45,655 nucleotides of DNA from contig CAMVLT010000026.1 of NCBI GenBank assembly GCA_947168395.1, positions 1 to 45,655 of the forward strand. The letters run 5' to 3'. Source of the stretch: an uncultured Prevotellaceae bacterium (GTDB lineage: Bacteria; Bacteroidota; Bacteroidia; Bacteroidales; Bacteroidaceae). The translations under genes were made by a program, and so were the position numbers. The first letter of the stretch is position 1; every line of letters starts with the position of its first letter. Shown here piece by piece: positions 6,590-14,968 of this stretch. The notes beneath the pieces were generated by a model, which made no database searches, was not told the DNA's origin, and worked only from the letters and a program-made list of their open reading frames with translations.

Positions 6590-8323
6590 ATGAAGAAACG
6601 ACTACTTCTTTTCGTCCGGATGGCCGCCTTGCCTATAGCGGTACTCCTCGCGGTGCCGACAATAGCGACACAGTCGAAAGACATGAAGCCTGTACGTGTC
6701 AGTCTCAACGACTTCAACGGCTTCCGTCCGCAGCATGTCACCCGCGCTGCTGACAAGCAGGGCGTCACGGCGACACTCAAGTATGAACAGATAGCCAACA
6801 TGACCGTGCCGCGCATAGCGCATCAGGTGTTCCCATCCGGTAACGGGTTCGTTGTAGTGGGAGGACGCACCACCGGCTTCCAACTGACTAAGACTGCCGA
6901 GCTATACCGTAACGGCAGCTGGCAGAGCCTCAGCATATCGAATGCCCACGACGGAGCCTTTTCTGTCGGGCTGTCCGACGGCCGCTTCATGGTGGGCGGC
7001 GGTTTCTCGTCAAACAAGGGCAGCGGGCAAAGCCAGGCTACTGACATTTACGACCCGCAGACCCGCACATTCTCTGCTGGCCCTCAGCTGACTACAGGAC
7101 GAGCCCAGTCGATGGCCATCAATACGGGTGGCAAAATCTACGTCAGCGGCAACTGGTATGCCGAGGACCCCACGATTGACTATTACGACGGCGCATCATT
7201 CAGGGCAGTAGGCGCTACCGACGGACGCTCCAACCCCTATATGTTAGCCGACCGACAGGGCGACCTGCTGATATTCTCTGCATACGATGTGAAGGGCAAC
7301 TCTTTCGGATATTATACTTTCGACAACGGCAGCGTGGCACTACTGGCCGACAAATACACCGCCGCTACGGGTAAGACCGAATACATAGCACTACCCTTCT
7401 CGCCGCAGACAACACCCATGATGCTGCCCGACGACACACGCCCCGCAGACTACCACTTTACCCAAGGAGGCAACAACTTCTACCTGATACTGGCCAAGAC
7501 ACCTAATGGCTATAGGTTATACATGCTGGATGTGGACGAGCTGGATCTCTACGTGTTCAACACATTCGACATCCCCACTGCCGACGCTGCCGGGCAGACC
7601 ATTACCTGGCGCGGCGGCGTGCTGATTAACGAAACCCGCCAGGAAATCTACCTCATTGGTGCCAGCGGCCCTGTCAGCAACCAGACGCTGCACGTCATCA
7701 GCCTGAACTACGTCACCGACGAGTGGACCATTGCTTCGGCCACGGGCTTCAAGCATAACCTGCTGACGGCCTCGTACACACTGCTCACCGACGGCCGATT
7801 GGTCTGCACTGGCGGTGGCATCAAGGACTATACCGACGCTCAGCGCTGTGCTTATATCATCACCCCATCCGTGGCCGGACAGGGCGATGAAATCCCTACT
7901 CCACAGTATGACGGCCCACGGCTTGTAGTATGGCTGAAGTCGGGCGAGAAGGTGGTCTACGAACTGGCCGAAGCACCTGTCACCACTTTCTCAGGCTCCC
8001 AGCTCATCATCCGCACCAACAAGGTCAGCGCCCAGTACGAGCGCAGCAAGGTGCAACGCTACACCTACGAGGACGTGGTGTACTTAGGTATCGACTTGCA
8101 GCCCGGCGAGCGGCGTGTGCAGGTAAACCAGGAGGGCGACGAGGTCACCTTCCGTGGTCTGCCCGTTGGCACTACCGCCAGCATCTATAGCTTAGACGGT
8201 CTGCTCGTGGGTCAGGTGAAGGCTACCGACAGCCAGCCGCTGACCATCTCACTCCAGAACCGCCCCGACGGCGTATATATCGTGAAAGCCGGAACAGAAA
8301 CCATTAAAGTGATGAAGAAATGA
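6590..8323 (+). CDS. Secreted kelch-like protein with C-terminal sorting tail
   Basis: A 577-residue exported protein. Residues 1-27 are a signal peptide. Residues 65-430 are a kelch-like propeller, with repeated G-F-V-V-V-G-G, A-E-L-Y and F-M-V-G-G-G patterns. A linker follows, and residues 500-577 end in a typical type IX secretion sorting-tail-like domain (SIYSLDGLLV ... RPDGVYIVKAG). Residues 70-220 align well with residues 40-190 of the membrane regulator encoded upstream: NMTVPRIAH against NLTIPRSGH, GRTTGF against GHTTSF, and DGRSNPYML against QGRSNPYIL. It overlaps the next gene by 4 bases. It probably acts at the cell surface; ligand and role are unknown. Confidence 0.8.
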   Translation: MKKRLLLFVRMAALPIAVLLAVPTIATQSKDMKPVRVSLNDFNGFRPQHVTRAADKQGVTATLKYEQIANMTVPRIAHQVFPSGNGFVVVGGRTTGFQLTKTAELYRNGSWQSLSISNAHDGAFSVGLSDGRFMVGGGFSSNKGSGQSQATDIYDPQTRTFSAGPQLTTGRAQSMAINTGGKIYVSGNWYAEDPTIDYYDGASFRAVGATDGRSNPYMLADRQGDLLIFSAYDVKGNSFGYYTFDNGSVALLADKYTAATGKTEYIALPFSPQTTPMMLPDDTRPADYHFTQGGNNFYLILAKTPNGYRLYMLDVDELDLYVFNTFDIPTADAAGQTITWRGGVLINETRQEIYLIGASGPVSNQTLHVISLNYVTDEWTIASATGFKHNLLTASYTLLTDGRLVCTGGGIKDYTDAQRCAYIITPSVAGQGDEIPTPQYDGPRLVVWLKSGEKVVYELAEAPVTTFSGSQLIIRTNKVSAQYERSKVQRYTYEDVVYLGIDLQPGERRVQVNQEGDEVTFRGLPVGTTASIYSLDGLLVGQVKATDSQPLTISLQNRPDGVYIVKAGTETIKVMKK

Positions 8324-11300
8324 AAAAGCACGTACATATTACTAACTGGTTGCTCCGTGCAGCTATGATGCTCGTCACACTGGCTTGCTTCCAGACCGTA
8401 GCGGCACAACAGGACGAGATAGAAGGCGGCGAGGCCTTCTACATTTACCAGAACGACGGCCACTTCGACGGTTTCTTCTACGACCAAGTGAAGCAGATAC
8501 GCTACTCGCGCCTCGACACCCTCAACCGCGAGCACCCTGACTATGTCTCTCAGGAAATTGTGACCGAGGACAGCGTCTACCGCATCATGCTCACGGCCAT
8601 CGACTCCGTGTCGTTCTACCAGCCCGAAATCAAGTATGCCAACGGCTTGCGATTCATGCGCGACGAGGGCATGATGGACTACTTCCTACGCTACACCAAC
8701 GACCAGTCGGCAGGCCACATGCTGGCGTTCAAGACATCCATGCCAGAGTCGTTGAAGCCCAAGGTGGGCGAAGTGCTCTACTGTGACAGTATTGAGGGCT
8801 ATACCGACGGAGCCTTCGTCTACAAGGTCAAGGAAGTCCGTGACGACGGCAAGCAGCTACTGGCCAGCTTTGAGTACATCACCGACTATCACGACGTCTT
8901 CGAGCAGTTCATCACCGTCGATCAAGTGCGCAATATTCAGACGAAGGAGGGCTCGATGACTCGCCGCCGCGTGGCCGGCTACCAGGCCCCCAAGAAGATT
9001 GAGGGCAACATTGAGGAGTTCACGTTGTTCAACATCAGCAAGGGTCTCTCTCTTAAGCATAAACTTTTTGGTTCCCTAGACCTTGAGCTGGCGTTAAACG
9101 TCAACTTTGGCGTCAACATATCGTCGGTTTATAACATTTCGCTTACCAGCTGGTACTTTAAGCACGATGTGAAGACGCAATTCGGCGTGGGTGCCTCCTT
9201 GGGACTCGACGGCGAGCTGTCGAAAGACATCGACTTCTCGAGTATTCCTGCCACCAGCATGGCCTTGGTTCCGCTAACCCGTATACCCATTCCATCGCCT
9301 CCCTATCCCCCAGTCTTCTATGCCAGGGCTATGCCCGAACCAGCGGCACATATAGAGGCTCATTTGAACGTCAAGCTCAACACGGGTTTCAAGGCCTTTG
9401 CCATTGCTATGCGCATCGAGTCGCTCAAATCATTCCCCTATGTGGGCATCAAGACCTGGAACACCGACCCCTTCCTGATGCTTCCCGATGGATGGGGCGG
9501 CTCTGGGGATTGGAGCATCAGTGCCCAGCTCAACGGTTCAGTCCAGGCAGGTGTGAAGTTCCCCGTAGAAGTAGGGGCGCAACCTTGGCTCGAAAAGATT
9601 CTGGCATTGAAGACGGGCGTTCAGGTGCTTTGTGGTCCTAAGATAACAGGCGTGCTCGACCTCTCGTTCCTCACCAACGGCAGCGAGGGGTTCTTCTCCG
9701 AGACACGCCCCAAAGGCACCTACGACCTGCTAAAGAATTCAAAGATTGACCTGTCGCTGTTCAGCATCGACCCACAGTTCACAGCCGAGGTGAAGACCTT
9801 CGGAACCAACTGGAAATACAAGGACGTGACAAGCCTGTCGTTCGGCAACTTCACGCTCCACGTTTTCCCGACCATCAAGAACCTGTCGTACGAGGTTACG
9901 GGCGACCAGATGAACGTCGTCAAGGCCAAATGCAATAAAATAGAGGGCGAAACCTGCTTCCCACAGCGCATCGGCTTCGGACTGTATAAGCAGAAAGACG
10001 AGGACGACAAGGAGTTTAGCGAACTCTATCGCTACGTCACCCGCGACGAGACTTATTTCCTCAATACGTTCAACAGCTTCGAGCTGAAGATGGAGGACGT
10101 GGCACCAGGTGTCTACAAGGCCATTCCCATCGTGAGTACACCGTTAGGCGTCGTTGCTGTCGAGACTGACGAGCAAATCATCACCATCGCCCCGCAGGAA
10201 CTGGAACTGAAGCCCACTTCAATCACTGCCGAGGAAGAGGGCGGGAAGTTCGAGGTGGAGCTGCTGACCAGTATCAACCAGAAACTTACTGCATCGCCCG
10301 ACGATGACTGGATAGAGACTGAAATCAAGTACAATGTCGGCACTACGAAGTCGACCATCATGTACGTCACCGTGAAGGAGAACAACACCGACAGATTCCG
10401 CAAGAGCGGCGTCACCTTGACACAGGTTCTTAAGGACGGCAGCCTCTGTGAGCGAAAACTCGAAGTGAAACAGTACGGCGGACTCGAACTGTCAATGCCG
10501 TGGGCTGTCTTTGAGGTTGAAGGCGGTGAGCAGACAGTCGACATACTGACCTCCTACAAGCCCATCACCATCAACCTGAACGGCAACGACGACTGGCTGA
10601 GCTATAAGCTGGACGACCATAAACTGACGTTGACTGCCAAGAAGAACGAGGGCATAGAGCGCAAGGCTACCGTCACCGTGGCGGCATGGAGCGAGAAGCA
10701 CAAAGGCATATCGACCGTTGAGCTGAAGGTGGCGCAGAAAGGGCCTGTCGACGTGTCGCTCGACAAAGATGCATTGACGTTTGTGGCCAATGGCGGCTCT
10801 CAGCAAGTGAACCTCACGCTCGGCGGTAATTATGCCTTCACGGGTGTACGCGTCAGCAAGGTTGACGAAAGCTGGCTGATTGTCGAGAAGCACGACAGCT
10901 ACTTCATAGTCACGGCCATACCCAACACCGAAGAAGAAGAAATCAACAGCGTCATAGAACTCGTGTTCACCAAAGTGAAGCAGGGGGTACCCGGACCGGC
11001 CACGTGCGTGGTTCCCATCAGCATCACTCAGGAGGCCGCCTTGCCCCAACCTGGCGAATTCACAATCAAGTCCCTGATCCTCGGCACCGCCATCGGACTG
11101 ACGTGTACTAACCTGAGCCAATATAAGGAACGTCCATACGAGGACTGGGAGCCCGCCAAGAAAGCCAACATGGCATTCTCATACGATAACGGCGATGAGG
11201 ACCGTAGCTCTGTCATCACCATCATTGACGAGAACACCTTGTTATTGGAGTGCAAGAGGGAAATAGAAGAAACCGATCCCGAATACCCTGGTTGGTTAAC

Positions 11301-11778
11301 CAAAACAGTACAAACGTTCACAGCCACTCTCACCAAATCCAAGGAAGTAACGGAGGACGAGGAGGTGATCATACACATCAGGGTGAGCAACGTACACCAC
11401 GTCACGGACTATACCGAAGTGTATGAAGATACCAAGTACACAAATCATAGCGAATACACCATCGCCCCCAGCCAGAAGCTCTCCGTCATGGCATATCCAT
11501 CAATATACGACTATGACGGAAAACTACAGTATCTTGGTTCGCTTTTCTATAATGGATTCCGCAAAGGATACGGCAACGTCTTTGGAACTTTGTCGGTCTA
11601 CGAGGAGTTCAGCTGGGACAACGGGGCGAAAGTGCAAAAGTATGTTTACGCAAACAACCCTGACGAAACCGACGGCATCAGTCTGCAAATCCAATTTGAA
11701 CCCTCCTCACTGTGGGATTCCTGGTTAGAGGGCAAGCAGGTTTATGACGCTTTCAATGCAAGAAAAGTGCAGCGATAA
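8320..11778 (+). CDS. Large secreted BACON-repeat protein
   Basis: An 1152-residue protein starting in an ATGA overlap with the kelch gene, so the two are translationally coupled. Residues 1-29 are a signal peptide ending in VAAQQ. About 30-110 hold a short N-terminal region ending in the I-D-S-V-S-F pattern common in Prevotella surface proteins. The centre (170-560) is beta-rich and not recognised. From about 625 to 905 there are three tandem BACON-like Ig domains, each with the pattern ...L-T-F-x-A-x-G-G...V-x-L-T and a W-L core, the first starting at ELKPTSITAEEEGGKFEV. The last 240 residues are unassigned. No sorting tail or lipobox is visible. BACON domains often mediate glycan or mucin contact; a surface-binding role with the kelch partner is an inference. 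Confidence 0.75.
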   Translation: MKKHVHITNWLLRAAMMLVTLACFQTVAAQQDEIEGGEAFYIYQNDGHFDGFFYDQVKQIRYSRLDTLNREHPDYVSQEIVTEDSVYRIMLTAIDSVSFYQPEIKYANGLRFMRDEGMMDYFLRYTNDQSAGHMLAFKTSMPESLKPKVGEVLYCDSIEGYTDGAFVYKVKEVRDDGKQLLASFEYITDYHDVFEQFITVDQVRNIQTKEGSMTRRRVAGYQAPKKIEGNIEEFTLFNISKGLSLKHKLFGSLDLELALNVNFGVNISSVYNISLTSWYFKHDVKTQFGVGASLGLDGELSKDIDFSSIPATSMALVPLTRIPIPSPPYPPVFYARAMPEPAAHIEAHLNVKLNTGFKAFAIAMRIESLKSFPYVGIKTWNTDPFLMLPDGWGGSGDWSISAQLNGSVQAGVKFPVEVGAQPWLEKILALKTGVQVLCGPKITGVLDLSFLTNGSEGFFSETRPKGTYDLLKNSKIDLSLFSIDPQFTAEVKTFGTNWKYKDVTSLSFGNFTLHVFPTIKNLSYEVTGDQMNVVKAKCNKIEGETCFPQRIGFGLYKQKDEDDKEFSELYRYVTRDETYFLNTFNSFELKMEDVAPGVYKAIPIVSTPLGVVAVETDEQIITIAPQELELKPTSITAEEEGGKFEVELLTSINQKLTASPDDDWIETEIKYNVGTTKSTIMYVTVKENNTDRFRKSGVTLTQVLKDGSLCERKLEVKQYGGLELSMPWAVFEVEGGEQTVDILTSYKPITINLNGNDDWLSYKLDDHKLTLTAKKNEGIERKATVTVAAWSEKHKGISTVELKVAQKGPVDVSLDKDALTFVANGGSQQVNLTLGGNYAFTGVRVSKVDESWLIVEKHDSYFIVTAIPNTEEEEINSVIELVFTKVKQGVPGPATCVVPISITQEAALPQPGEFTIKSLILGTAIGLTCTNLSQYKERPYEDWEPAKKANMAFSYDNGDEDRSSVITIIDENTLLLECKREIEETDPEYPGWLTKTVQTFTATLTKSKEVTEDEEVIIHIRVSNVHHVTDYTEVYEDTKYTNHSEYTIAPSQKLSVMAYPSIYDYDGKLQYLGSLFYNGFRKGYGNVFGTLSVYEEFSWDNGAKVQKYVYANNPDETDGISLQIQFEPSSLWDSWLEGKQVYDAFNARKVQR

Positions 11779-12054
11779 CTGAGTTTCTTATTACTGCCAA
11801 AGTTACGACAACCCTATGAAATGGAGGCGAATTATGAGAAAACAACTTATAGTATGTGAAAAATGCTGCTTATTGAACCATTATCGGCGAAAAAGTTGTA
11901 TCTTTGCAGCAAACTTTTCGTAAAACGAAAGCAGAGATGAATAATAACAATACTGACCCCACCCCCTGCCCTCCCTTGTAGGGGAGGGCAGGGGGTGGGG
12001 TCAGTAACCTTAGTTATATAGAAGCCAATCAGAAAAAAGAAGAACAGAATCAAT
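11779..12054 (+). promoter_or_regulatory. Promoter, duplicated leader and hairpin before the thioredoxin gene
   Basis: Bases 11823-11913 and 12027-12100 repeat the promoter, leader and signal-peptide block seen at 4705-4863. The -7 box is TATCTTTG (11899-11906). In this copy about 115 bases, including a perfect 25-bp hairpin (11951-12006), have been inserted between the initiation region and the ribosome-binding region. The untranslated leader is therefore about 150 bases long. Confidence 0.75.
11951..12006. repeat. Perfect 25-bp palindrome of the G-rich element family
   Basis: The left arm 11951-11975 (TACTGACCCCACCCCCTGCC, then CTCCC) pairs without mismatch with 11982-12006 across the 6-base loop TTGTAG. 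The core carries the same CCCACCCCC ... GGGGGTGGG ends as the copies near 18.2, 29.2 and 33.0 kb, but with the two halves fused into one hairpin. It stands in the 5' leader of the thioredoxin gene. The G-rich strand has four G-runs and could form a quadruplex. Confidence 0.9.
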
Positions 12055-13929
12055 ATGAAGCAAATCATCATCACCGCCCTGCTGGCCCTCGTAGCAATCG
12101 CAGGACAGGCGCAAAAGAAAGAGGTTGTTTGGGAAAAGCCATCGGCCTTTATGGGAACGTATAACTCGGAGTTCGTAATCAACAAGGTAGAGCTGAAGCA
12201 GACGGAGACGGTGCTGCACATCCTGGCCAACTACCGTCCGGGCAATTGGATTCGCTTTGCCAAGGAGTCGTTCGTGCAGACGCCCGACGGCACGAAGTAC
12301 GCCTTTACGGGTGGTGCCAAGACCAACGAGAAGGAATCGGACCTCACCCCCGACTCGCTCTTCTGGATGCCCGAAAGCGGAAAGGCCTATCTGGCGCTGC
12401 ACTTCAAGCCTGTGCCCTTAGACACCAAGGAGATGGACTTCCTTGAGAGTTATAAAGACGGCGATTTCAAGTTCTGGAACATCAGCGACAGCAAGACGAA
12501 GAAAAAGTTGGAGATTCCTGCCGACTGGAAGAACGTGAAGTATGCCAAGGACGAGATCCTGCCCGTCGCCAAGATTAATAAAGGTGTGGCCACCATCAAG
12601 GTGAAGATGCTGGGCTACAAGAAGGGAATGGGTCTGGAGTTCTTTGTGGGCACCTTTGTTCCTTTAGCCTCAAAAGAACGTTTCGACAAGACCTTCCGCT
12701 TTGCCGATGATGGCACGGTGAAGATAGAAGTTCCCCTGCGGCTGACTCGCGAGGTGACTGTCGGCGTGCGTGGATTGGCTTTCGGCAACATCGTCATCGC
12801 CCCAGGACAGGAGACGGACATACTGATGAAGATCTGTAGCGACAACAAGCCGTTCCTCGCCTTCAAGGGCTACATGGCCAAGACCAACATGGACCTGGTG
12901 AATGCGAAAAAAGCCAACGAAGCCGTCGATCTCGTCGGTAATGACGATAAGGTATTCCTGAAGGTCAAGGAGTGCAAGACGAAGGAGGAGCGCCTGCAAT
13001 GTCTGCAGGACATCTTCGACCAGCGCGTGGCCACTATTAGGAAATCGAAATACACCACAGCAGCCCAGGACCTGCTTTGCATGATGGCAGAGTCGAACTA
13101 CGTGAAATGGACGCGCCAGTTCGCATTCACGTATAGCTGTTATTTTGTGGACGAGGACGGGAGGGTGGTCTGGTCTCAACGCGATATCTTTGAGAATATG
13201 GAGAAGAACAAGGACCTGCTTCCGCTTTCAGAGGAGGAAGAGGCCTACTCGTGGAAGTACCTGAATGAGCCAACATCGCCCTGCAGCCAGGAGTTCTGGG
13301 ATGCCCCACTGAGCATATTCGACAAAAAAGCCGCTGAGAAGAATGTCTATAACAACGAGCTTAGATGCATACAATCCATTATGAGTTCCGATAATGAGGC
13401 CTTAACAAACTTCCTTCGTGACGCCATGAAGCACGAGGACTGCAAGAACGTCATCCTTGAATATCAGGCCGAGCAGAAGCGCATTGCCGACGAACTGGCC
13501 AGTCAGGAGAGCGTCTTCTATCAGAAGCTCGACGACGTAGCTCCGGAGAACATCCTGCAGACCATCCTCGACAAGTATAAGGGCAAGGTGGTGCTCATCG
13601 ACATCTGGGCCACGTGGTGCGGTCCCTGCCGTGCAGGCCATGAGGCCATGAAGCCGTGGAAGCAGGAATTGAAGGGCAAGAACGTTCAGTTCGTCTACAT
13701 CACCTCGCCCTCATCGCCGCTGAAAACTTGGCAGGAGATGATCAAGGACATCGACGGCCACCACTACTACCTGACGAAGGAACAGTACAACTACATCCTC
13801 GACAAGTACGAGTCGGAGGGCATTCCCACATACGCCATCTACGACAAGGACGGCCATCAGACCTTCAAAGCCATTGGCTTCTCGGGCCTTGAGCCCTTTA
13901 AGGAGGCCATAGAGAAAGCGCTGAAATAA
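12055..13929 (+). CDS. Exported TlpA-like thioredoxin-fold protein
   Basis: A 624-residue protein with a signal peptide (1-19, MKQIIITALLALVAIAGQAQ). About 25-150 is an Ig-like N-terminal domain and 170-300 a second beta domain of the kind fused to Bacteroidota TlpA proteins. A helical linker follows, and the C-terminal thioredoxin domain (about 490-624) has the active site WATWCGPCR and the cis-proline segment EGIPTYAIYDKDG. The intact CxxC predicts periplasmic disulfide reduction or exchange; the partner is unknown. Its promoter, leader and signal peptide repeat those of the kelch/AraC regulator, which suggests shared control. It is followed after 27 bases by the HU-like gene. Confidence 0.85.
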   Translation: MKQIIITALLALVAIAGQAQKKEVVWEKPSAFMGTYNSEFVINKVELKQTETVLHILANYRPGNWIRFAKESFVQTPDGTKYAFTGGAKTNEKESDLTPDSLFWMPESGKAYLALHFKPVPLDTKEMDFLESYKDGDFKFWNISDSKTKKKLEIPADWKNVKYAKDEILPVAKINKGVATIKVKMLGYKKGMGLEFFVGTFVPLASKERFDKTFRFADDGTVKIEVPLRLTREVTVGVRGLAFGNIVIAPGQETDILMKICSDNKPFLAFKGYMAKTNMDLVNAKKANEAVDLVGNDDKVFLKVKECKTKEERLQCLQDIFDQRVATIRKSKYTTAAQDLLCMMAESNYVKWTRQFAFTYSCYFVDEDGRVVWSQRDIFENMEKNKDLLPLSEEEEAYSWKYLNEPTSPCSQEFWDAPLSIFDKKAAEKNVYNNELRCIQSIMSSDNEALTNFLRDAMKHEDCKNVILEYQAEQKRIADELASQESVFYQKLDDVAPENILQTILDKYKGKVVLIDIWATWCGPCRAGHEAMKPWKQELKGKNVQFVYITSPSSPLKTWQEMIKDIDGHHYYLTKEQYNYILDKYESEGIPTYAIYDKDGHQTFKAIGFSGLEPFKEAIEKALK

Positions 13930-13956
13930 GAATTTACTGAATTCAAAACCATTATT

Positions 13957-14598
13957 ATGCCACGCAAGACCGACGGAATACTATTTGAGCTGCACCCCGG
14001 CCCCAAACGAGACGAGGAGGGCAAACCGCTACTCTACGCCCGTCCCGCCACGGGCATCAGCAAAACCATAAGGCAGCTCGACGACTTCTGCGCCGAATAC
14101 CGCAACCTGCAGAAGGGCGAGATGGAGCGGCTGTTCAACCTCTTCATCGACGTGGCCGGCAACTGGCTGGCCCAGGGTTACCGCGTAGAGACTCCCATCG
14201 GCTCGTTTGCCATGAAGCTGAAACTGACAGGCGACCACACCGATGCCGAGAAGGTGACGGGGCGCGACATCATCTACAACGGCGTGGAATTCACGCCGTC
14301 GAGGGAACTCATTGCCAAAGCCGGCAGCAACCGCGAGGGCTTCCGCAAGAAACCAGGCTACGTAGGCAACAGCCAGATGTACGACCCCAAGGCCATGGAG
14401 GAGGCGCTGCGCAAGAGTCTGACGTTAGGCTACACCACGGTGAGCACGTTTATGTACTTCAGCAAATTGAAACGCGACTCCGCCCAGCACTATCTTGACA
14501 GCCTCAGCAAGGGTGAGAACGCACGGCTACTGAGGCGGAAGAACGGCAGAACTTACGTCTACTCCCTCAGAAAGGATAGTACCCCAGAGCAAAAATAG
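13957..14598 (+). CDS. HU-like DNA-binding protein with C-terminal extension
   Basis: A 213-residue basic protein. The first 120 residues have the pattern of Bacteroidota HU-like (HU-HIG type) proteins: an N-terminal strand, the LFNLFIDVAGNWLAQGYRV helix, and ETPIGSFAMKLKLTG, equivalent to the V-x-L-x-x-F-G-x-F segment of HU. Residues 140-205 form a helical, winged-helix-like tail (ALRKSLTLGYTTVSTFMYF ... KNGRTYVYSL). Such proteins bind DNA without strong sequence preference. Proximity to the thioredoxin gene suggests cotranscription, but no function for the pair is apparent. A hairpin follows the gene. Confidence 0.75.
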   Translation: MPRKTDGILFELHPGPKRDEEGKPLLYARPATGISKTIRQLDDFCAEYRNLQKGEMERLFNLFIDVAGNWLAQGYRVETPIGSFAMKLKLTGDHTDAEKVTGRDIIYNGVEFTPSRELIAKAGSNREGFRKKPGYVGNSQMYDPKAMEEALRKSLTLGYTTVSTFMYFSKLKRDSAQHYLDSLSKGENARLLRRKNGRTYVYSLRKDSTPEQK

Positions 14599-14624
14599 GT
14601 ACCGAGCACAGGCTCTCATTATGT

Positions 14625-14660
14625 CGACCCCAAGCTCCGCATATACGGGGCTTGGGGTCG
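14625..14660. terminator. Hairpin after the HU-like gene
   Basis: CGACCCCAAGC (14625-14635) pairs perfectly with GCTTGGGGTCG (14650-14660). There is no T-run on either side, so it is a weak terminator or an mRNA end-stabilising stem. Confidence 0.5.
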
Positions 14661-14884
14661 GCATATAAGGAACGGCAGGCGGGAACGGGTTACCCCCCAC
14701 CCTACTCCCCGTTTACTCCGTCCTTACTCCCTGTTTACCCCCACCCTACTCCTTGTCAGGGCTTAACTTCACCAGCGTCACCGCCTTGCTCCAGCCGAGC
14801 GTGTACACCGTTAAGCTGAAATACGGCATACTGCCACGCCATCGATAGTTACAAGGCAGTAGAAGTAAAATGACGTGCCAAAAC
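14661..14884. other. Non-coding gap before argD with C-rich tandem repeat
   Basis: No plausible gene is seen. Bases 14694-14752 consist of imperfect 10-12-base units of the kind ACCCTACTCC and GTTTACTCC, with ACCCTACTCC exact at 14699-14708 and 14743-14752. The minus strand is correspondingly G-rich. It may be a decayed relative of the G-rich elements or a simple-sequence expansion. Confidence 0.5.
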
Positions 14885-14915
14885 TTGCGTGATTCAAATA
14901 AAAGTCGTAACTTTG
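14885..14915 (+). promoter_or_regulatory. argD promoter
   Basis: TTG (14885-14887) and TAACTTTG (14908-14915) are 20 bases apart, a good Bacteroidota promoter 53 bases before the argD start. It gives argD its own expression, needed because the accessory block separates it from the argR operon. No clear ARG box is seen here. Confidence 0.7.
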
Positions 14916-14968
14916 CAACCGTTTACAAAAGGTAAAAAGGCAAAACGGTAAAAAAACAAAAAACGTTT

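Noticed and set aside
10492..11121. 209-codon antisense frame in the BACON gene
   Set aside because: The BACON frame on the plus strand runs uninterrupted through it with a clear domain pattern; nothing supports the antisense one.
11938..11982. Possible 14-codon leader peptide (MNNNNTDPTPCPPL) before the thioredoxin gene
   Set aside because: It runs into the inserted palindrome, has no clear ribosome-binding site, and its sequence is explained by the element itself.
14694..14752. Additional member of the G-rich palindromic element family
   Set aside because: The C-rich stretch lacks the inner hairpin and the paired ends; it is a simple tandem repeat.
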